Part shown: positions 34,196 to 45,260 of the stretch, one piece after another | Position numbering within the stretch: position 1 is the first letter of the stretch | How the letters are laid out: each line of letters opens with the position of its first letter | NCBI GenBank assembly: GCA_004794655.1 | Contig: SMMW01000534.1 | Location: 1,619,501-1,683,500 of the forward strand | Length of the DNA: 64,000 bases | Reading direction: 5' to 3' | From: Marisa cornuarietis | Lineage: Eukaryota; Mollusca; Gastropoda; Architaenioglossa; Ampullariidae | The notes under the pieces: generated by a model | The model's database searches: none | What the model saw: only the letters and a program-made list of their open reading frames with translations | Told to the model about the DNA's origin: nothing | Program-made: the position numbers and the translations under genes

Positions 34196-35278
34196 TTATT
34201 TATGTGAATTTTTACGTCGAAAATGTTGCAGGATATTTACAACTGAGCAGCGAAAAATATAATTAATTTCGGATCTGTAATGTGATGATCGTCCATAATA
34301 AATAAGAAAGGTAAAAGAACAGTTCACAGCTGTACATATGATTGAAAGCACGGCCATTATAAGATAGCTGTTCTGGTATCGACCGCCGAGGTCAAAATCA
34401 AGTGTGAAAGTTTCTGCCATAATAAGAGCGACATATGGTATTGAAGTTATTATGTATACACACGAGACAAGTACAAGCATCTTGATCAGCGCCATCTGAT
34501 GGACCTGACGATCACTTCCAACTGAACTCGTCTTCTGCCGCCACAGTATGGTGGTTCTTAGTTTCAAGACGGTTGCAACTGTCGCAAAACACATACTTAT
34601 GAAGATACAAGGTGGAAGAATAGTCATTAGAGAAACCTCTAACCCGCGGAATAACAAATAGTTCTTCTTGTAAGTCGTGGACAGTTCCAACACCCAGTAA
34701 AGTGTTTGGTTGGTAATGTTGCTACGCTTGGCGGAAATATCATAATGAAAGAAACTGTAAACAAACCCAAGCTGAGTGATGATGTAGATGGAAGCGAGCA
34801 GCGCCGCCATGGAGCGAGTTTTCATGAGGGAAGTTGCTCGTAGGGGGAGATAAACGCACACACAGCGTTCGATGGCGATCACTAGAGTTATGCACCCTGC
34901 CATAGTTCTCATCTCGTCTCTAATTCCTAACCCAAACTGAAGACACTTGTAATAAATTTCTTTGCCTAGCAACTCGTCTGTAAGTTCAATGAATGGACCG
35001 ATCATTGTTACACCAAGAATGGACAATAAATACAGGAGGTCTGTGAGTGACAGACAAAAGAGACAGAAGTTCATGCGGTCTCTGATACCCTGGCGCCAGA
35101 AGACCACAGTGTTGACTATGTTGGACGGGATGCCAGCTATAAACACCAGCGGCTTTACAACACATTGTGCTACTAAGTTGAACAGTTGATAATCTTGGTA
35201 ACTGACAGGATCGAATGTGTTGTCCCATGGCAACACAGAGTCTGGTGCAGAAAGAGAGTTGTTAGAGAGGCTCTTCAT
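34196..35278 (-). CDS. Receptor copy 5: class A 7TM receptor, chemosensory-receptor-like
   Basis: Intact 360-residue frame from the ATG at 35276-35278 (MKSLSNNSLSAPDSV). An upstream TTG is not a credible start. TM1 about 32-61 (GIPSN), ICL1 FWRQGIRDRMN, TM2 with D80, TM3 followed by E137-R138-C139, ECL2 with two NxT sites and no cysteine, TM5 with LPPC, TM6 with SIPY, TM7 with VNCSFTFLIYYGRSS. ECL1 differs from the other copies (GVTMIGPFIELTDELLG). TM6-ECL3-TM7 also differs (MAETFTLDFDLG, YLIMAVLSIIC). Bases 34641-34963 are identical to copy 2 although the two genes differ elsewhere, suggesting gene conversion. The tail ends RRKNSHK. Confidence 0.93.
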   Translation of the reverse strand: MKSLSNNSLSAPDSVLPWDNTFDPVSYQDYQLFNLVAQCVVKPLVFIAGIPSNIVNTVVFWRQGIRDRMNFCLFCLSLTDLLYLLSILGVTMIGPFIELTDELLGKEIYYKCLQFGLGIRDEMRTMAGCITLVIAIERCVCVYLPLRATSLMKTRSMAALLASIYIITQLGFVYSFFHYDISAKRSNITNQTLYWVLELSTTYKKNYLLFRGLEVSLMTILPPCIFISMCFATVATVLKLRTTILWRQKTSSVGSDRQVHQMALIKMLVLVSCVYIITSIPYVALIMAETFTLDFDLGGRYQNSYLIMAVLSIICTAVNCSFTFLIYYGRSSHYRSEINYIFRCSVVNILQHFRRKNSHK

Positions 35279-36085
35279 GGCGCTGCTGAAAAATGTCAAG
35301 TGATGACCGGTAAACTGTCAGGTTTCATCAAGCACTTCCCATCCATCTGATTGAGACTATCGAAATAACTGCTTTTTATTTTTTTGCTTATTCTTGTCTA
35401 GATGTCAATTTCTATTAATAGGAAACATCATCAATTAGCCTTTCGCTTTACTTTTAAGAGGAATGTTTTGATCGATTTTTTATTTTCTGTTTTAGTGTAC
35501 CTTTAAATAAAACACAAATCAGAATGTAACTCTGATTTTTGTACAGTGGCGAGGTTAATTTTTTCGTGTGTTTTTTTCGATCTGCATAAGAGACAATTAG
35601 AAATTTGTGAACTATCTTTATCTTAAACAATTTTCGACTTAATTTCCAGAAAAGGCAGCGAAAACTTTCAAGAAGCTTTATCAATACTATGATTGGCACT
35701 TCTGCTTCGTGTGTACGTCTTTCGCAAAGAAAAGACTATCTGAAGAGCACAATTTTTTCAAATTTTTTAAGTTGTGTACAGAAAAGAGCCTATCTCAGAT
35801 TTCCTATATTTACTGAGTACTTAATAAAAGACAGCGTAAATCTAAGACAAACATATTTTTAATTATTTGCATACAATTATGCTCTTTTTTGAGAGATTTT
35901 TATTCTTTGTATTGTCCTCTGTATTGTCTGCTCGCTCATTTCGTGGATTTAAAACAACGTCCTCACTAAAATGCATGCGTTTAGGTTGATAGAGGGACCA
36001 GCGAACAATAGCACGCGTGGGGCGAGGGAGATGTCAGCGCCGAGTTAGAGGTAGGCTGGGTTTTAGGGATACAGGGTCACGATTG
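35279..36085. other. Upstream flank of copy 5: leader and block G
   Basis: The leader with acceptor-like 'tttttcag' lies immediately upstream. Block G is about 35640-35980 ('agatttcctatatttactg', 'cgctcattt'). Blocks C, J and F are missing between leader and G here, so either a deletion occurred or the unit is composite. They appear further right at 37.5-41.6 kb. Confidence 0.5.
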
Positions 36086-36540
36086 GGGGAAACTGTCCAT
36101 GTGAGCCCGAAGTAAAAGAGTTTTACCAACAACTAGACAAGATTTTGAAGGCAGTTCCGAAAAAGCCAAGACGCCTACCAGCAGTGGGCAGGAACAGTGG
36201 AGGAAATAAGGCCTTGGCGAAACCAACGACAGGGGCATCCGACTTCACCTTAGCCAACACCTTACATCCCCACATGAAATCAAGGACGGCCGCGTGGCAC
36301 TCACAAGACGCATTTGTCCATGTCCTACTGCCGAGAAGCTTCAAATCCAGCATCAACAGGGCCAAGACAAAGACGTACCCAGCCGCTTACATAGGTAGTG
36401 ACCATGACCTTGTTCTAATGAACCTGAAGCTGAAGCTGAAAGCGAGGCGATTCTCAAACATCCCCTGAATTCACTTTGATTTGGAGAAGCTGCAAGACCG
36501 GCTTAGAATCTTGAATCCAGCCCACAAAAAGAAAACTTTG
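36086..36540 (+). mobile_element. RTE-type LINE endonuclease fragment
   Basis: The frame at 36145-36468 reads KAVPKKPRRLPAVGRNSG, then LTLANTLHPH-like FTLANTLHPHMKSRTAAWHS, LLPRSFKSSIN, YIGSDHDLVLMNLKLKLK: the C-terminal part of an APE-type endonuclease ending in the conserved SDHDLV motif. The expected catalytic text around the WN/GDWN region is altered (VGRNSGGN). It belongs to the same RTE family as the 0.4-2.3 and 55.5-kb copies and is the only copy here showing the endonuclease. Both sides are truncated. Confidence 0.82.
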
Positions 36541-36884
36541 CCCACCTCTGGTCTAGGATGTGTGATCTGAAATAGTTCGTTTCCCTTTCGTATAAGAATA
36601 GATGCTTTAACACAAAGTAGTATTATGATTATTATAGTTAAAGTAGATAAGGTGTGTCACAATAGAAAGAATGGAACTAAATTTGATGAAAGATAAACAG
36701 AAGAATATAATAGTCGAGAAATCAATAAACACATAAACTGCCAGAGGTTTTCTTTCGATACCACGATTTCCTTCCCCATCTCCCTCTCCCTCCTTATTAT
36801 GAAATCACCTGAAGGTGGCGGAATTTTTCTACTTAATTATCCACCAAATCAACGTGCCTACATCCTGTTTGCCACAGCGCGAGG
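36541..36884. other. Unassigned AT-rich spacer
   Basis: No frame or known repeat seen. It leads into the 96-base satellite. Confidence 0.4.
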
Positions 36885-37230
36885 GTTTATTCCTTCCGTT
36901 TACTCTATTTCGAGTGCAGGACAAGACGTACCACTGCACCCTGTTCTGATCCCTTGTCAAATGGCTCAAGTATCTCAAGATCCCACTGAGTTGGTTTCCC
37001 TTATTTTGAGTGCAAGAGGACCACTGCACGGTGTAGGTGTTCTGTTGCGCTGTGAAGTGGCTCACGTACCTCAAAGTACCACCTTAATAATTTACAATAT
37101 TTTGAGCACGAGAAAAGTACCATTGCGACTTGTAGGTGTTTTGGTCCGCTGTCACGTAGCTCACATACCTAAATATTTTCTGTTCCCTTAATTTTTACCT
37201 TATTATGAGTGCGGAGAAGAACCTTTTACT
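36885..37230. repeat. About 96-base tandem repeat, three and a half copies
   Basis: 'Gagtgc' anchors at 36912, 37008, 37104 (gagcac) and 37207 give periods of 96, 96 and 103. Each copy contains 'gtaccactgcac', 'gtaggtgttctg' and 'gtggctcacgtacctcaa' variants. The 130-codon open frame across it only translates the repeat. Sister array at 24225-24525. Confidence 0.85.
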
Positions 37231-38325
37231 GCTGAGTGAAGTCGAGTGCATCAGTATGATTTGGGTAAGTGTTACTGGGATACACATGCATCTCTCTCTG
37301 TCTGTCTCTCTCTCTCTCTCTCACAACAACACAAACGTACTCATCCACAGAAAATCGAAACTAATTAAACTTTTCTTCTGTAACAATTTTATTTACCAAG
37401 ACTATTAATAAGCTGATGTTAATAACTTAAGCGAAAATTTTATTCTGAAGTCGATACGCAATAAAACGTACAAACCAAATTCAGAACAAACTTTATAATA
37501 AATAAAACTGAAATAACACTTACATCTTTAGGGGCAGGGTAATAAGATATTACAGGTGCCACATTACAGGAAATGTTTTGCAAAGTTAAGCTGGGATCAT
37601 TGAGGCGACTGGTTATGTGAGGTCCTTATGGTCTGGTCTTCGCCACTTTCTCCAGTAATTACACAGTTACAATAATCTTTTGATGTCTAACCTGTCACTG
37701 GCTTTGTTTAGTCCTGACTAACTCACTGGACAATGGTGATTTACTGCATGGTTGTAACCGCTGTTAGATACGAGTGACCACACATCGCATAACGAGATGG
37801 TAACTCGTAGGACTCAGGAAGGATTAGTACAGTTCTCGGACTCAATAATTCTCGGCATCCACAATAGTCTATGCGAAGATCTGAGGACACCGATAACAAT
37901 TCAAAACATTCTTTGTCACAGTAACAGCACCAGTAGTAGTAGTAGTAGTAGTCGCAGTAGTAATGTCTACCCTTGTTGTTTAGGTGCTGATGTGGTCATT
38001 AAGTTCATCGTCATCATCATGGTTATTACCGCCGTCGTCTGTGTTTTGTAGCTGTCGTCAATATTGTTATGAACGTCAGTCAACATCATCGCTGATAATC
38101 TGTTCAGCAGTTTGATGAACTGGAAAAGAGCTCAAGGAGGGAGGCGACAAGCCATTGCATTGAGAGGCCGGATCAGTCTGTTGTGTCAATAACAAAGGTT
38201 CATGCAAAATGGTTAAGTCATCATGTAGCGAATATTCATCAAGAGTTGTTCTCTGTCCTAACTTAATGTTTTAACGGAAATTTTATTCAGGAAATAACTA
38301 CGTAGACGAGAAGTTAAAGAAGCAA

Positions 38326-38370
<45 letters not shown>

Positions 38371-41300
38371 GTGTGTGTGTGTGAATTTGTGCGTGTGTGC
38401 TTCTGTATGCATGTGTGTGTGTGTGTGTGTGTGGTGTGTGTGCGAGTGGGTTCAAGGATACGTGCGCACGTGCGTGTGTGTTGATATGTGCGTGTCTCTC
38501 TCTCTCTTTCTTACACACACTCTCTCTTCTCTCTCACATATCAGTCAACTAAGCTGTCGGTTAATGGCGAAGTAGCGACAGAGAGGAACTGTACAATAGA
38601 ACTTCACCCCACCATCTAAGACGACCTCAATGCGATTGACAACAAATATAAACACACAGCAAGAATAATATCGTATCGTATCTTCTGTCTGACAGCATTC
38701 TGACTACCCCCGAGTAAATTGGGGTCTCGAAAACCTCACCTTTTCAAAACAACCTTAACATAATTGGTGGCAAACATTCCCTGTTAGAGCAAAATGCCAC
38801 CAAGTGAATGCAGTTCAGAAGAAACAACACAAATAATCATGTTTGTCTCCAGAATGGTTCCCAGTAACATTTAACAGATAAAAGCCTTGAGGTCTGGCGT
38901 AAGGGACAAAAACCAAGTCATAGATAAGTTAGACAGTCCATAGTCTTCATCTTTATAACCAACAGGCAGGAAGTGTAGAGAACATTGAGATACGTTTGAG
39001 AACTACAGTGTGGGAGAATACATAAATCATTGTGGAATTATTTCTTATAAATACTTCACTGTATCTTCATGATCACCATGGTTATGTGTGCATAGAAAGA
39101 TATCCGGGACAGAAAGTTTCTTGTTTAGTGGCCAGGATCACACTTCACAGAGTCAGAAACGAACCGAAATACACATGTGAATTTACGCTCAGAAAATAGT
39201 CCACGTAAAAGACGTTTACATGACGGAGGCAATCACAGACCATCTGTTATAGTAAAGAATATGTGAACATGGACTTACTTTAGCTACCAAAATTCCGTGT
39301 CTGCAGTTTGACAGGTCGGCAAGTCAATGGTCTGTCCTGCGTCCCGCCATGTGGGCTCCAGTCGTGGACTCCACTGACCTTAGAAGGTGCAACTGTGACC
39401 CCGTCCCCTGTCCTTACAGACGGTACGAATGACCTTGTAAGACCCAGAAATTAATATCCTACCCCAGCTTCACAAACTGCGGTCGTCGGCTAAAATAAAA
39501 TTAATAGGCAGTGGTCAGTCTGGATCCGCAGACTAGAGCATTTCAAACTCGCCTAAGGAGAAAAACTTAGAACGATGCTGTACTACAGAAGTGGACCAAT
39601 ACATACCAGACAAAATTTACCAACCTCTTTCAGATGCTAAGAAAATAAAAATAAAAGATTCAGAAAATTTTAATATAAAACATAATTTAAAAACCCGCAT
39701 AATCTTCAATTAGGGTTATCCATAAAAATTTCAGTGCTCTTATGACCATAGCAACGCGTTATTAAAGAGGGGTCACACCAAGAATACAATCACACGTTTG
39801 TAATGTTGGGTCAAGTCGGAGACGCGATGGACGTGAAGCTGTCAGCGGACATCAAAGTAGCCTTCATTAAAATCTATGTTTCTGTCAAGGAAATATCTTT
39901 TAACCTCTGAGGTCAGCAACAGCAATACTAACATAGTCAACGAAGCAGTGGTGTGTGGACCGTTAAAGATGTCGTTCCACCGAAGATTCGACAATGCAAG
40001 AGACACACACCCCTTGCCTCGTATCTAGAGCTTGTTGGACGGTGGGTAGCCGGGAATGGGTCAACACACTTTAAGGATTCACATTAGCACGTCAGTCTAC
40101 TTGTGAATGGTGTGACAACACAAAATACCTGATAATTGGATAAAGTTTCTGTCATTTTGGAAGATTGTCGGTCACTAGGGTTTGGGCTTAAGAGCTGCCA
40201 AGAGAAAAAAGGTTCTTACCTCCCGTAATACTGCTGTACACCGGAGTCGATTTTACGAAAAGGCTGTTCTAGTCCTTTCGCTGCAGTTCAGGGCGAATTC
40301 ACCCTGAGCTTTTTTCTATTTGTAACGTTTCAAAATGCGTTGTTTCGGATAAAAAATTAATTAATTCGATAGTTGATTCATTTTTCTATCCATTGATCCT
40401 CTTTTTATGTCGTAGTTTTTATGTTTGACAGTAATTTTCTGCGTTTTCCCAGGGTACCTGTCTTTGTTTGGAAAATGGCTACCAAATACCTGGTATTGAT
40501 ATTTCGACCGGCAGCTATGAAAGTTTATATTTATTAACCTACAGTAGAGAACCATCAGTGATACACCGTTTTAAAGAGCATTTTTGAAACATTCACTTGG
40601 TGTAAATTTTAAGATACATAGGTTTCGTCTTCGAGTATTAAAATCAAATGAAAGATTACGACTGTACGCGCTTTAGAACTTTTGAATTGCGCCGGTCGGA
40701 AATTAACAAAAAAATTATTTACACAATATATACAGACATAAAGTACCAAACAAACATATGTTTTATTAGAATATACATTAGAATGTTAATATTACTTACT
40801 ATTTTCTTCTCCTTTGGGGTTGTTGAAGTAAAAATCCATGTCAAAATGAGACACAACGTACTTCGATTCTCGAACTTTCCTTTGTTTACAGCGAAATCTT
40901 TCGACTTCCTGTCATTTCAAGGGAGGGAATCATGGTAGACGATTTCCCAACGGTTGCAGTAGTTTCCTCCCTTATGTTACTTTTATTTTGTAGTTTTTTA
41001 AGCTCTTGAAACTTCTGTAACAAATCTTTTTTTTTACTCATTACCATGTCATTTTCTGTTGAGAATACTATAAAAGTGTGTTTTTAACCAAACACAAGGT
41101 AAAGATGTTTCTTTTCTACACATTTTGATCTATCATTATTAATTTTAATTGTTCTTCTACCTCTTTTCACTAATTTTATATAATTTTTTTTAAAAAGGGG
41201 TAAATTTATGCTACCAGCTATGGTTGTAACGGCCTCTCAGCCTAGCGAAGGCAATGGACTAGACCTTTTTCTGTCGGCTTCTATAACCATTGCACGTTAT

Positions 41301-42049
41301 TTAGAGTATATTGCTGGTTGATTTACAGATTGGTTCGTCAATGAAAATATTTTGAAAGCTGTATCGATTTCTGTTTGCTAATGAACAATCGTTAACTGTA
41401 TAAATAGAACTAAGGGTAATTTAACCGGATCCTGTGTCAGTTGTAGAGTACAGAAATACAATGCAGCCTCAAAGGTGTCGTCTGTAGGCGGAGGATGTTC
41501 GGGAAGTAAAGTTGTTGAAAGACGAGACGATAAGTCGCACCAGCTTCTGTACAAAGTTTGTGGGTACAGAGAGCACCCGCCCTTGTCCACTGCTCACTGT
41601 TAGTGCTTCTGACCTCAGCTAAACACAAAGAACACTAAACATTTCAGTGACTTGCACTACAGGAAAACTTTAACTGTGCCACAGCATTACCACAATTGTT
41701 TTCCAATATGCCTTGTGCATTCTACTTTCAAGTAAAGGAAGCTTCATCTTTGTTTTAACCATCGATACATTTTCAGGGAACAAACCAATTTTCTATTGTA
41801 TGTTTCTAAAATAAATATTAAGATATCATTAAAAAAACTTACCATTTAGCTTTCAACTTTTAATTACCTTCCACCTGCAACATTTAGAGTCTATGCACTT
41901 TAAAATATTGCCTTAGAGAGAAAAAGCTAGTACATAATTTTTTATGTTAATTTTTCTATTGAAACACAAACGCTGCCTCTCATTATCGATATAGTTTAAG
42001 TCTATCAAATTACTTCAATAAATATGATAGACTTTAGTTTGTTTTAAAT
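37231..42049. other. Long spacer before copy 6: blocks C, J, E and F; no gene
   Basis: A CT-rich tract is at 37286-37322. Block C is about 37470-38130 (with a short AGT repeat near 37935). GT microsatellites are at 38331-38438. Bases 38580-39860 are unassigned with no credible frame. Block J is about 39870-40260, block E about 40600-40985, block F about 41395-41610. Then AT-rich sequence runs to the stop of copy 6. Small frames overlap blocks E and F but differ between copies. Confidence 0.5.
38331..38438. repeat. (GT)n microsatellites
   Basis: Two GT runs (38331-38384 and 38411-38438) separated by GT-rich text. Corresponds in position to the GT run at 21741-21784 after block C. Confidence 0.92.
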
Positions 42050-43090
42050 TTAGAAGCAGCGCAGAGCTTTTACATCAGACTTGAATCTCGATGACTGTCG
42101 ATAATAGATAACAAAGTTAATACAACAGTTGACTCCAGTACATAATGTGGCAAACACACCCATCGTCAAAAAGCTGTTATTGTATCGACCACCCATTTGA
42201 AAATCTGGTAGAAAAACTGATGTTATAATTAAAATGACATACGGTATCGAAGTTAGAATATAGACACACGACACGAGCACAAGCATCTTGATCAGCACTG
42301 CCTGTTGGTGCTGTTTGCTACTTCCGCTGGAACTCGTCTTCCGTCGCCACAAGATGGCTGCCTTCAACTTGAAAATGGTCGCCGCTGTTGCCAGGCACAT
42401 ACTTATGAAGATGCACGACGGCAAAACAGTCAGTAGAAAAACTTCTAGCCCATGGAATAAAAAGAAATTATTTTTGTAGGTGGGAGAAAGTTTTAGAAAC
42501 CAGGAAGTAGTCTGGTTTGTGATGTTACTTCCTCTCGTGGCAATATCGTACTGAAAAAAAGTGTAGACGAAGCCAAGCTGGCTGAGGACGTAGATTGAAG
42601 CAAGCAGCGCCCCCATGCTGCGAGTTTTCATGAGGGAAGTTGCTCGCAGGGGGAGATAAACGCACACACACCGTTCGACAGTGATGACTAGAGTTATACA
42701 GCTTGCAACCGTCCTCATCTCATCTCTGATCCCTAGTCCAAACCAAAGGGTTTTGTAGTAAACTTCCTGTCCCAACAACTCGTCTGCAAGTTCGATGAAT
42801 GGACCAAACGGTGATGTCCCGAGCATGGACAGTAAGTACAAGAGGTCTGCGAGTGCCAGACAAAAGAGACAGAAGTTCATGCGGTCTCTGAGACCCTGTC
42901 GCCAGAAGACCACACAGTTGACTATGTTGGACGGAATGCCACATAAAAATATTAGAGGCTTGATAACTCCCTGCGCTACTAAGTTAAATCGGTTAAACGC
43001 TTCATAGCTGACAGGATCGAAAGCATTGCTCCATGAAAACACACTTCTAGCTGAGGTATCATCAGCAGAGAAGTTGGGATGTATATTCAT
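42050..43090 (-). CDS. Receptor copy 6: class A 7TM receptor, chemosensory-receptor-like
   Basis: Intact 346-residue frame from the ATG at 43088-43090 (MNIHPNFSADD). An upstream TTG is rejected as a start, and copy 7 also starts MNIH. N-terminal site N6-F-S. TM1 with GIPSN at 51-55; ICL1 FWRQGLRDRMN; TM2 with D82; E139-R140-C141 after TM3; ECL2 with N189-I-T and N192-Q-T and no cysteine; TM5 with LPSC; ICL3 WRRKTSSSGSSKQ; TM6 with SIPY; TM7 with VNCCINFVIYYRQSS. The short tail ends ALRCF, so possibly palmitoylated at C345. Clearly more diverged from copies 1-5 than those are from each other, and closest in style to copy 7. Confidence 0.92.
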   Translation of the reverse strand: MNIHPNFSADDTSARSVFSWSNAFDPVSYEAFNRFNLVAQGVIKPLIFLCGIPSNIVNCVVFWRQGLRDRMNFCLFCLALADLLYLLSMLGTSPFGPFIELADELLGQEVYYKTLWFGLGIRDEMRTVASCITLVITVERCVCVYLPLRATSLMKTRSMGALLASIYVLSQLGFVYTFFQYDIATRGSNITNQTTSWFLKLSPTYKNNFFLFHGLEVFLLTVLPSCIFISMCLATAATIFKLKAAILWRRKTSSSGSSKQHQQAVLIKMLVLVSCVYILTSIPYVILIITSVFLPDFQMGGRYNNSFLTMGVFATLCTGVNCCINFVIYYRQSSRFKSDVKALRCF

Positions 43091-43826
43091 GATGCTGCTG
43101 AAAATGCCTTCCAATATAAGACTTACAATGACTATTTATCTTACTCATTCTGATTAGTCTGTAATCCCAGCGCCAGCTCGTCTGACTGAATCGAGCCCCA
43201 GTGAATCATTTTATTTATGAACTGTTTTCCTATTGTTGAAATTTTTTTTACTTAATTTCTAGAAAAGAAGACGAAAACTTTCACAAAGCTTTATTAATAT
43301 TATGCCTGGCACTGGTTCGTTTGTCTTTAGCAAATAAGCAAATGTCTGAAAAATGCAACATTTTAAAAATATTTTTAAGGTGTGTACAGAAAAGAGCCTA
43401 TCTCATGTTTCCTATATTTACCTAGCACTTATAAAAAGACAGCGTAAAGCTAAGTCAAACATATTTTTAATTACTGGTATCAAATTATGTTTTTATTTAT
43501 ATTAGTGTCCGTCGCATTGTTTGCTCGCTCATTACGTGGCTTTGAAAAAGCGTCTTTATTAAAATTCGAGCGTTTACTTGTGAGCACCATAATTTCTTCC
43601 AGCGATTTAAATAAGGTTAAATTTTAATATTGATGTGTTTAACATTTGAGCACACTCCCATACTCAACACACGCGCACAGATACACGCCTTTACGCGAAA
43701 ACACAAAATACACGCAGTGCACACCCCTACATTCTCACAATCAAACACGTACACACGCAGGCGCAACTTACAACTATATGTTAATATATACACGTATACA
43801 TTAAAGTTGTAAATAAATATGTGTGT

Positions 43827-43880
<54 letters not shown>

Positions 43881-43929
43881 ATTCAAACCGAATAATTGTT
43901 TTCTGCTGATAAATAGCCTCCACAGATAA
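43091..43929. other. Upstream flank of copy 6: leader, block G, CA-rich tract
   Basis: An acceptor-like 'ggcattttcag' precedes the ATG on the minus strand. Block G is about 43250-43640 ('tttcctatatttacc', 'gctcgctcatta'). CA-containing text follows, then a GT run. No gene. Confidence 0.5.
43819..43877. repeat. (GT)n microsatellite
   Basis: Nearly pure GT run with one GA interruption. Confidence 0.95.
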
Positions 43930-44200
43930 ATAATAATAATAATAGTGAAGATTTTTATAGCGCATATTCACACTCGTAGAGAGTATGCTCTTAGCGCTTG
44001 AGGTACGTACTGTTTGTTAAAGATAACGAGGCTTCCAATCATTTGCCCGAGGGAATATGAAACCGGCAAGTGTTTGTCTTTGTCACAGAAATTAATTGTC
44101 AGACAGTTGCAGTGTTCCTGAGTTTTATGACAAATGCGGACATTGGCCAGTAGGGTACAGTCAGGGATTAACTCCTTCTACCAAACATAATCTTGGAGTA
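43930..44200 (-). mobile_element. 3' end of an L2/CR1-type LINE (antisense)
   Basis: Begins 'ataataataataatagtgaa' followed by 'tatagcgcatattcacac', the reverse orientation of an L2-group 3' terminus (TATTATTATT tail, 'gcgctata'). The following text ('atttgcccgagggaa', 'acattggccagtagggtaca') resembles the 3' UTR of this group. No coding part is present. Confidence 0.6.
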
Positions 44201-45260
44201 AACAAAAAGTTACAATAATAACACGTCAGTCGCTCTCAAAGTCCACTGCACAGTTCACCTGCCTCCACCCTTGTTCTTCCCCCCAAACAAAAGGACTTAA
44301 TGATGTGTGACAAAGTACAACAATGAAGATTTATTTAACAGACAAAACATACCAATACCTACATACAATAAAATGGCTCATCTTGAGGGGGTACAAGTAT
44401 TATGAAAGGTACTCGTACTTCCAATATTACAGTGCTCTCCCGGCGACACAGATTCGAACATTGTCCCAGTCCAGGGACGTCCATGAGGTTTCCTCGACGA
44501 CTGCAAAGCCACATACAACCGCCGAACGAACACCACCTTGATGCGAAGTCTCTCTCGACTCCGGTGGTTTGGAGTGCAGGCAAGCCCAGCAGGCTTTCTT
44601 CTCTGAGGAAGACGACTTCTGACGACCTCGGCGTCGTACATCTACCTCCGACAGGTAGTGCATCCTGGTCACATAGTCCACGGCGACAGCAGGCAGCCCT
44701 GCCAGTTCCTTGTCAGCGACTCGCCCCCTTGTGTCAAGGTTCTCAAACTTAAGCGTTTTTTTCTTCCGAGTCTTGACCTCTTGGCTTTAGACTCGGCCTC
44801 GATGTAAAAGTGAAGTTGGCATAGGAGAAAGCTGAAGTCGTTTCGACTGATGACCGGTTTCTCCGTCGACACAGCCGTTGTGCAGGATAGATAGTCTTTC
44901 AAAGTTTTCTCCGTCCACACAGTCGTCGTGCAGAATAGTCTTGCAAAGTTTTCTCTTCCCTACTTTACACATTCGCACAGATGCATACATCAAGGGATGC
45001 CATAGGTCAACCACTCACCTAGCATCCTTCATCCAATCGCAAGCAGCCAGCAAAGACAAGAGGGAGGCACCACCGCGACTGAACTTCAGTCCGACCTACA
45101 GGTGACGAGGTGGACAGGTGACTAATCCTCAATCTCTAATGTCATCCTATTAGGTCCTGTCAGACAGGTGTGGGAGACCCCTGAGGTATTACTCTCTTCC
45201 AAGACTTCATTGACGCCTCTGCTAGCCAGCTAGTTACACTTAGTGCTGCACCCACGACTG
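44201..45260. other. GC-richer unassigned block with internal duplication
   Basis: Unlike its surroundings in composition. It includes a local duplication near 44865-44965 (two copies of 'cagccgttgtgcagga...caaagttttctc'-type text, about 50 bases apart). Several overlapping frames of 65-116 codons occur on both strands, none recognisable. May be an unidentified interspersed element inserted between blocks G and H. Confidence 0.35.

Noticed and set aside
36799..37191. 130-codon open frame on the plus strand
   Set aside because: It translates the 96-base satellite, whose period is a multiple of three, so an open frame is expected by chance.
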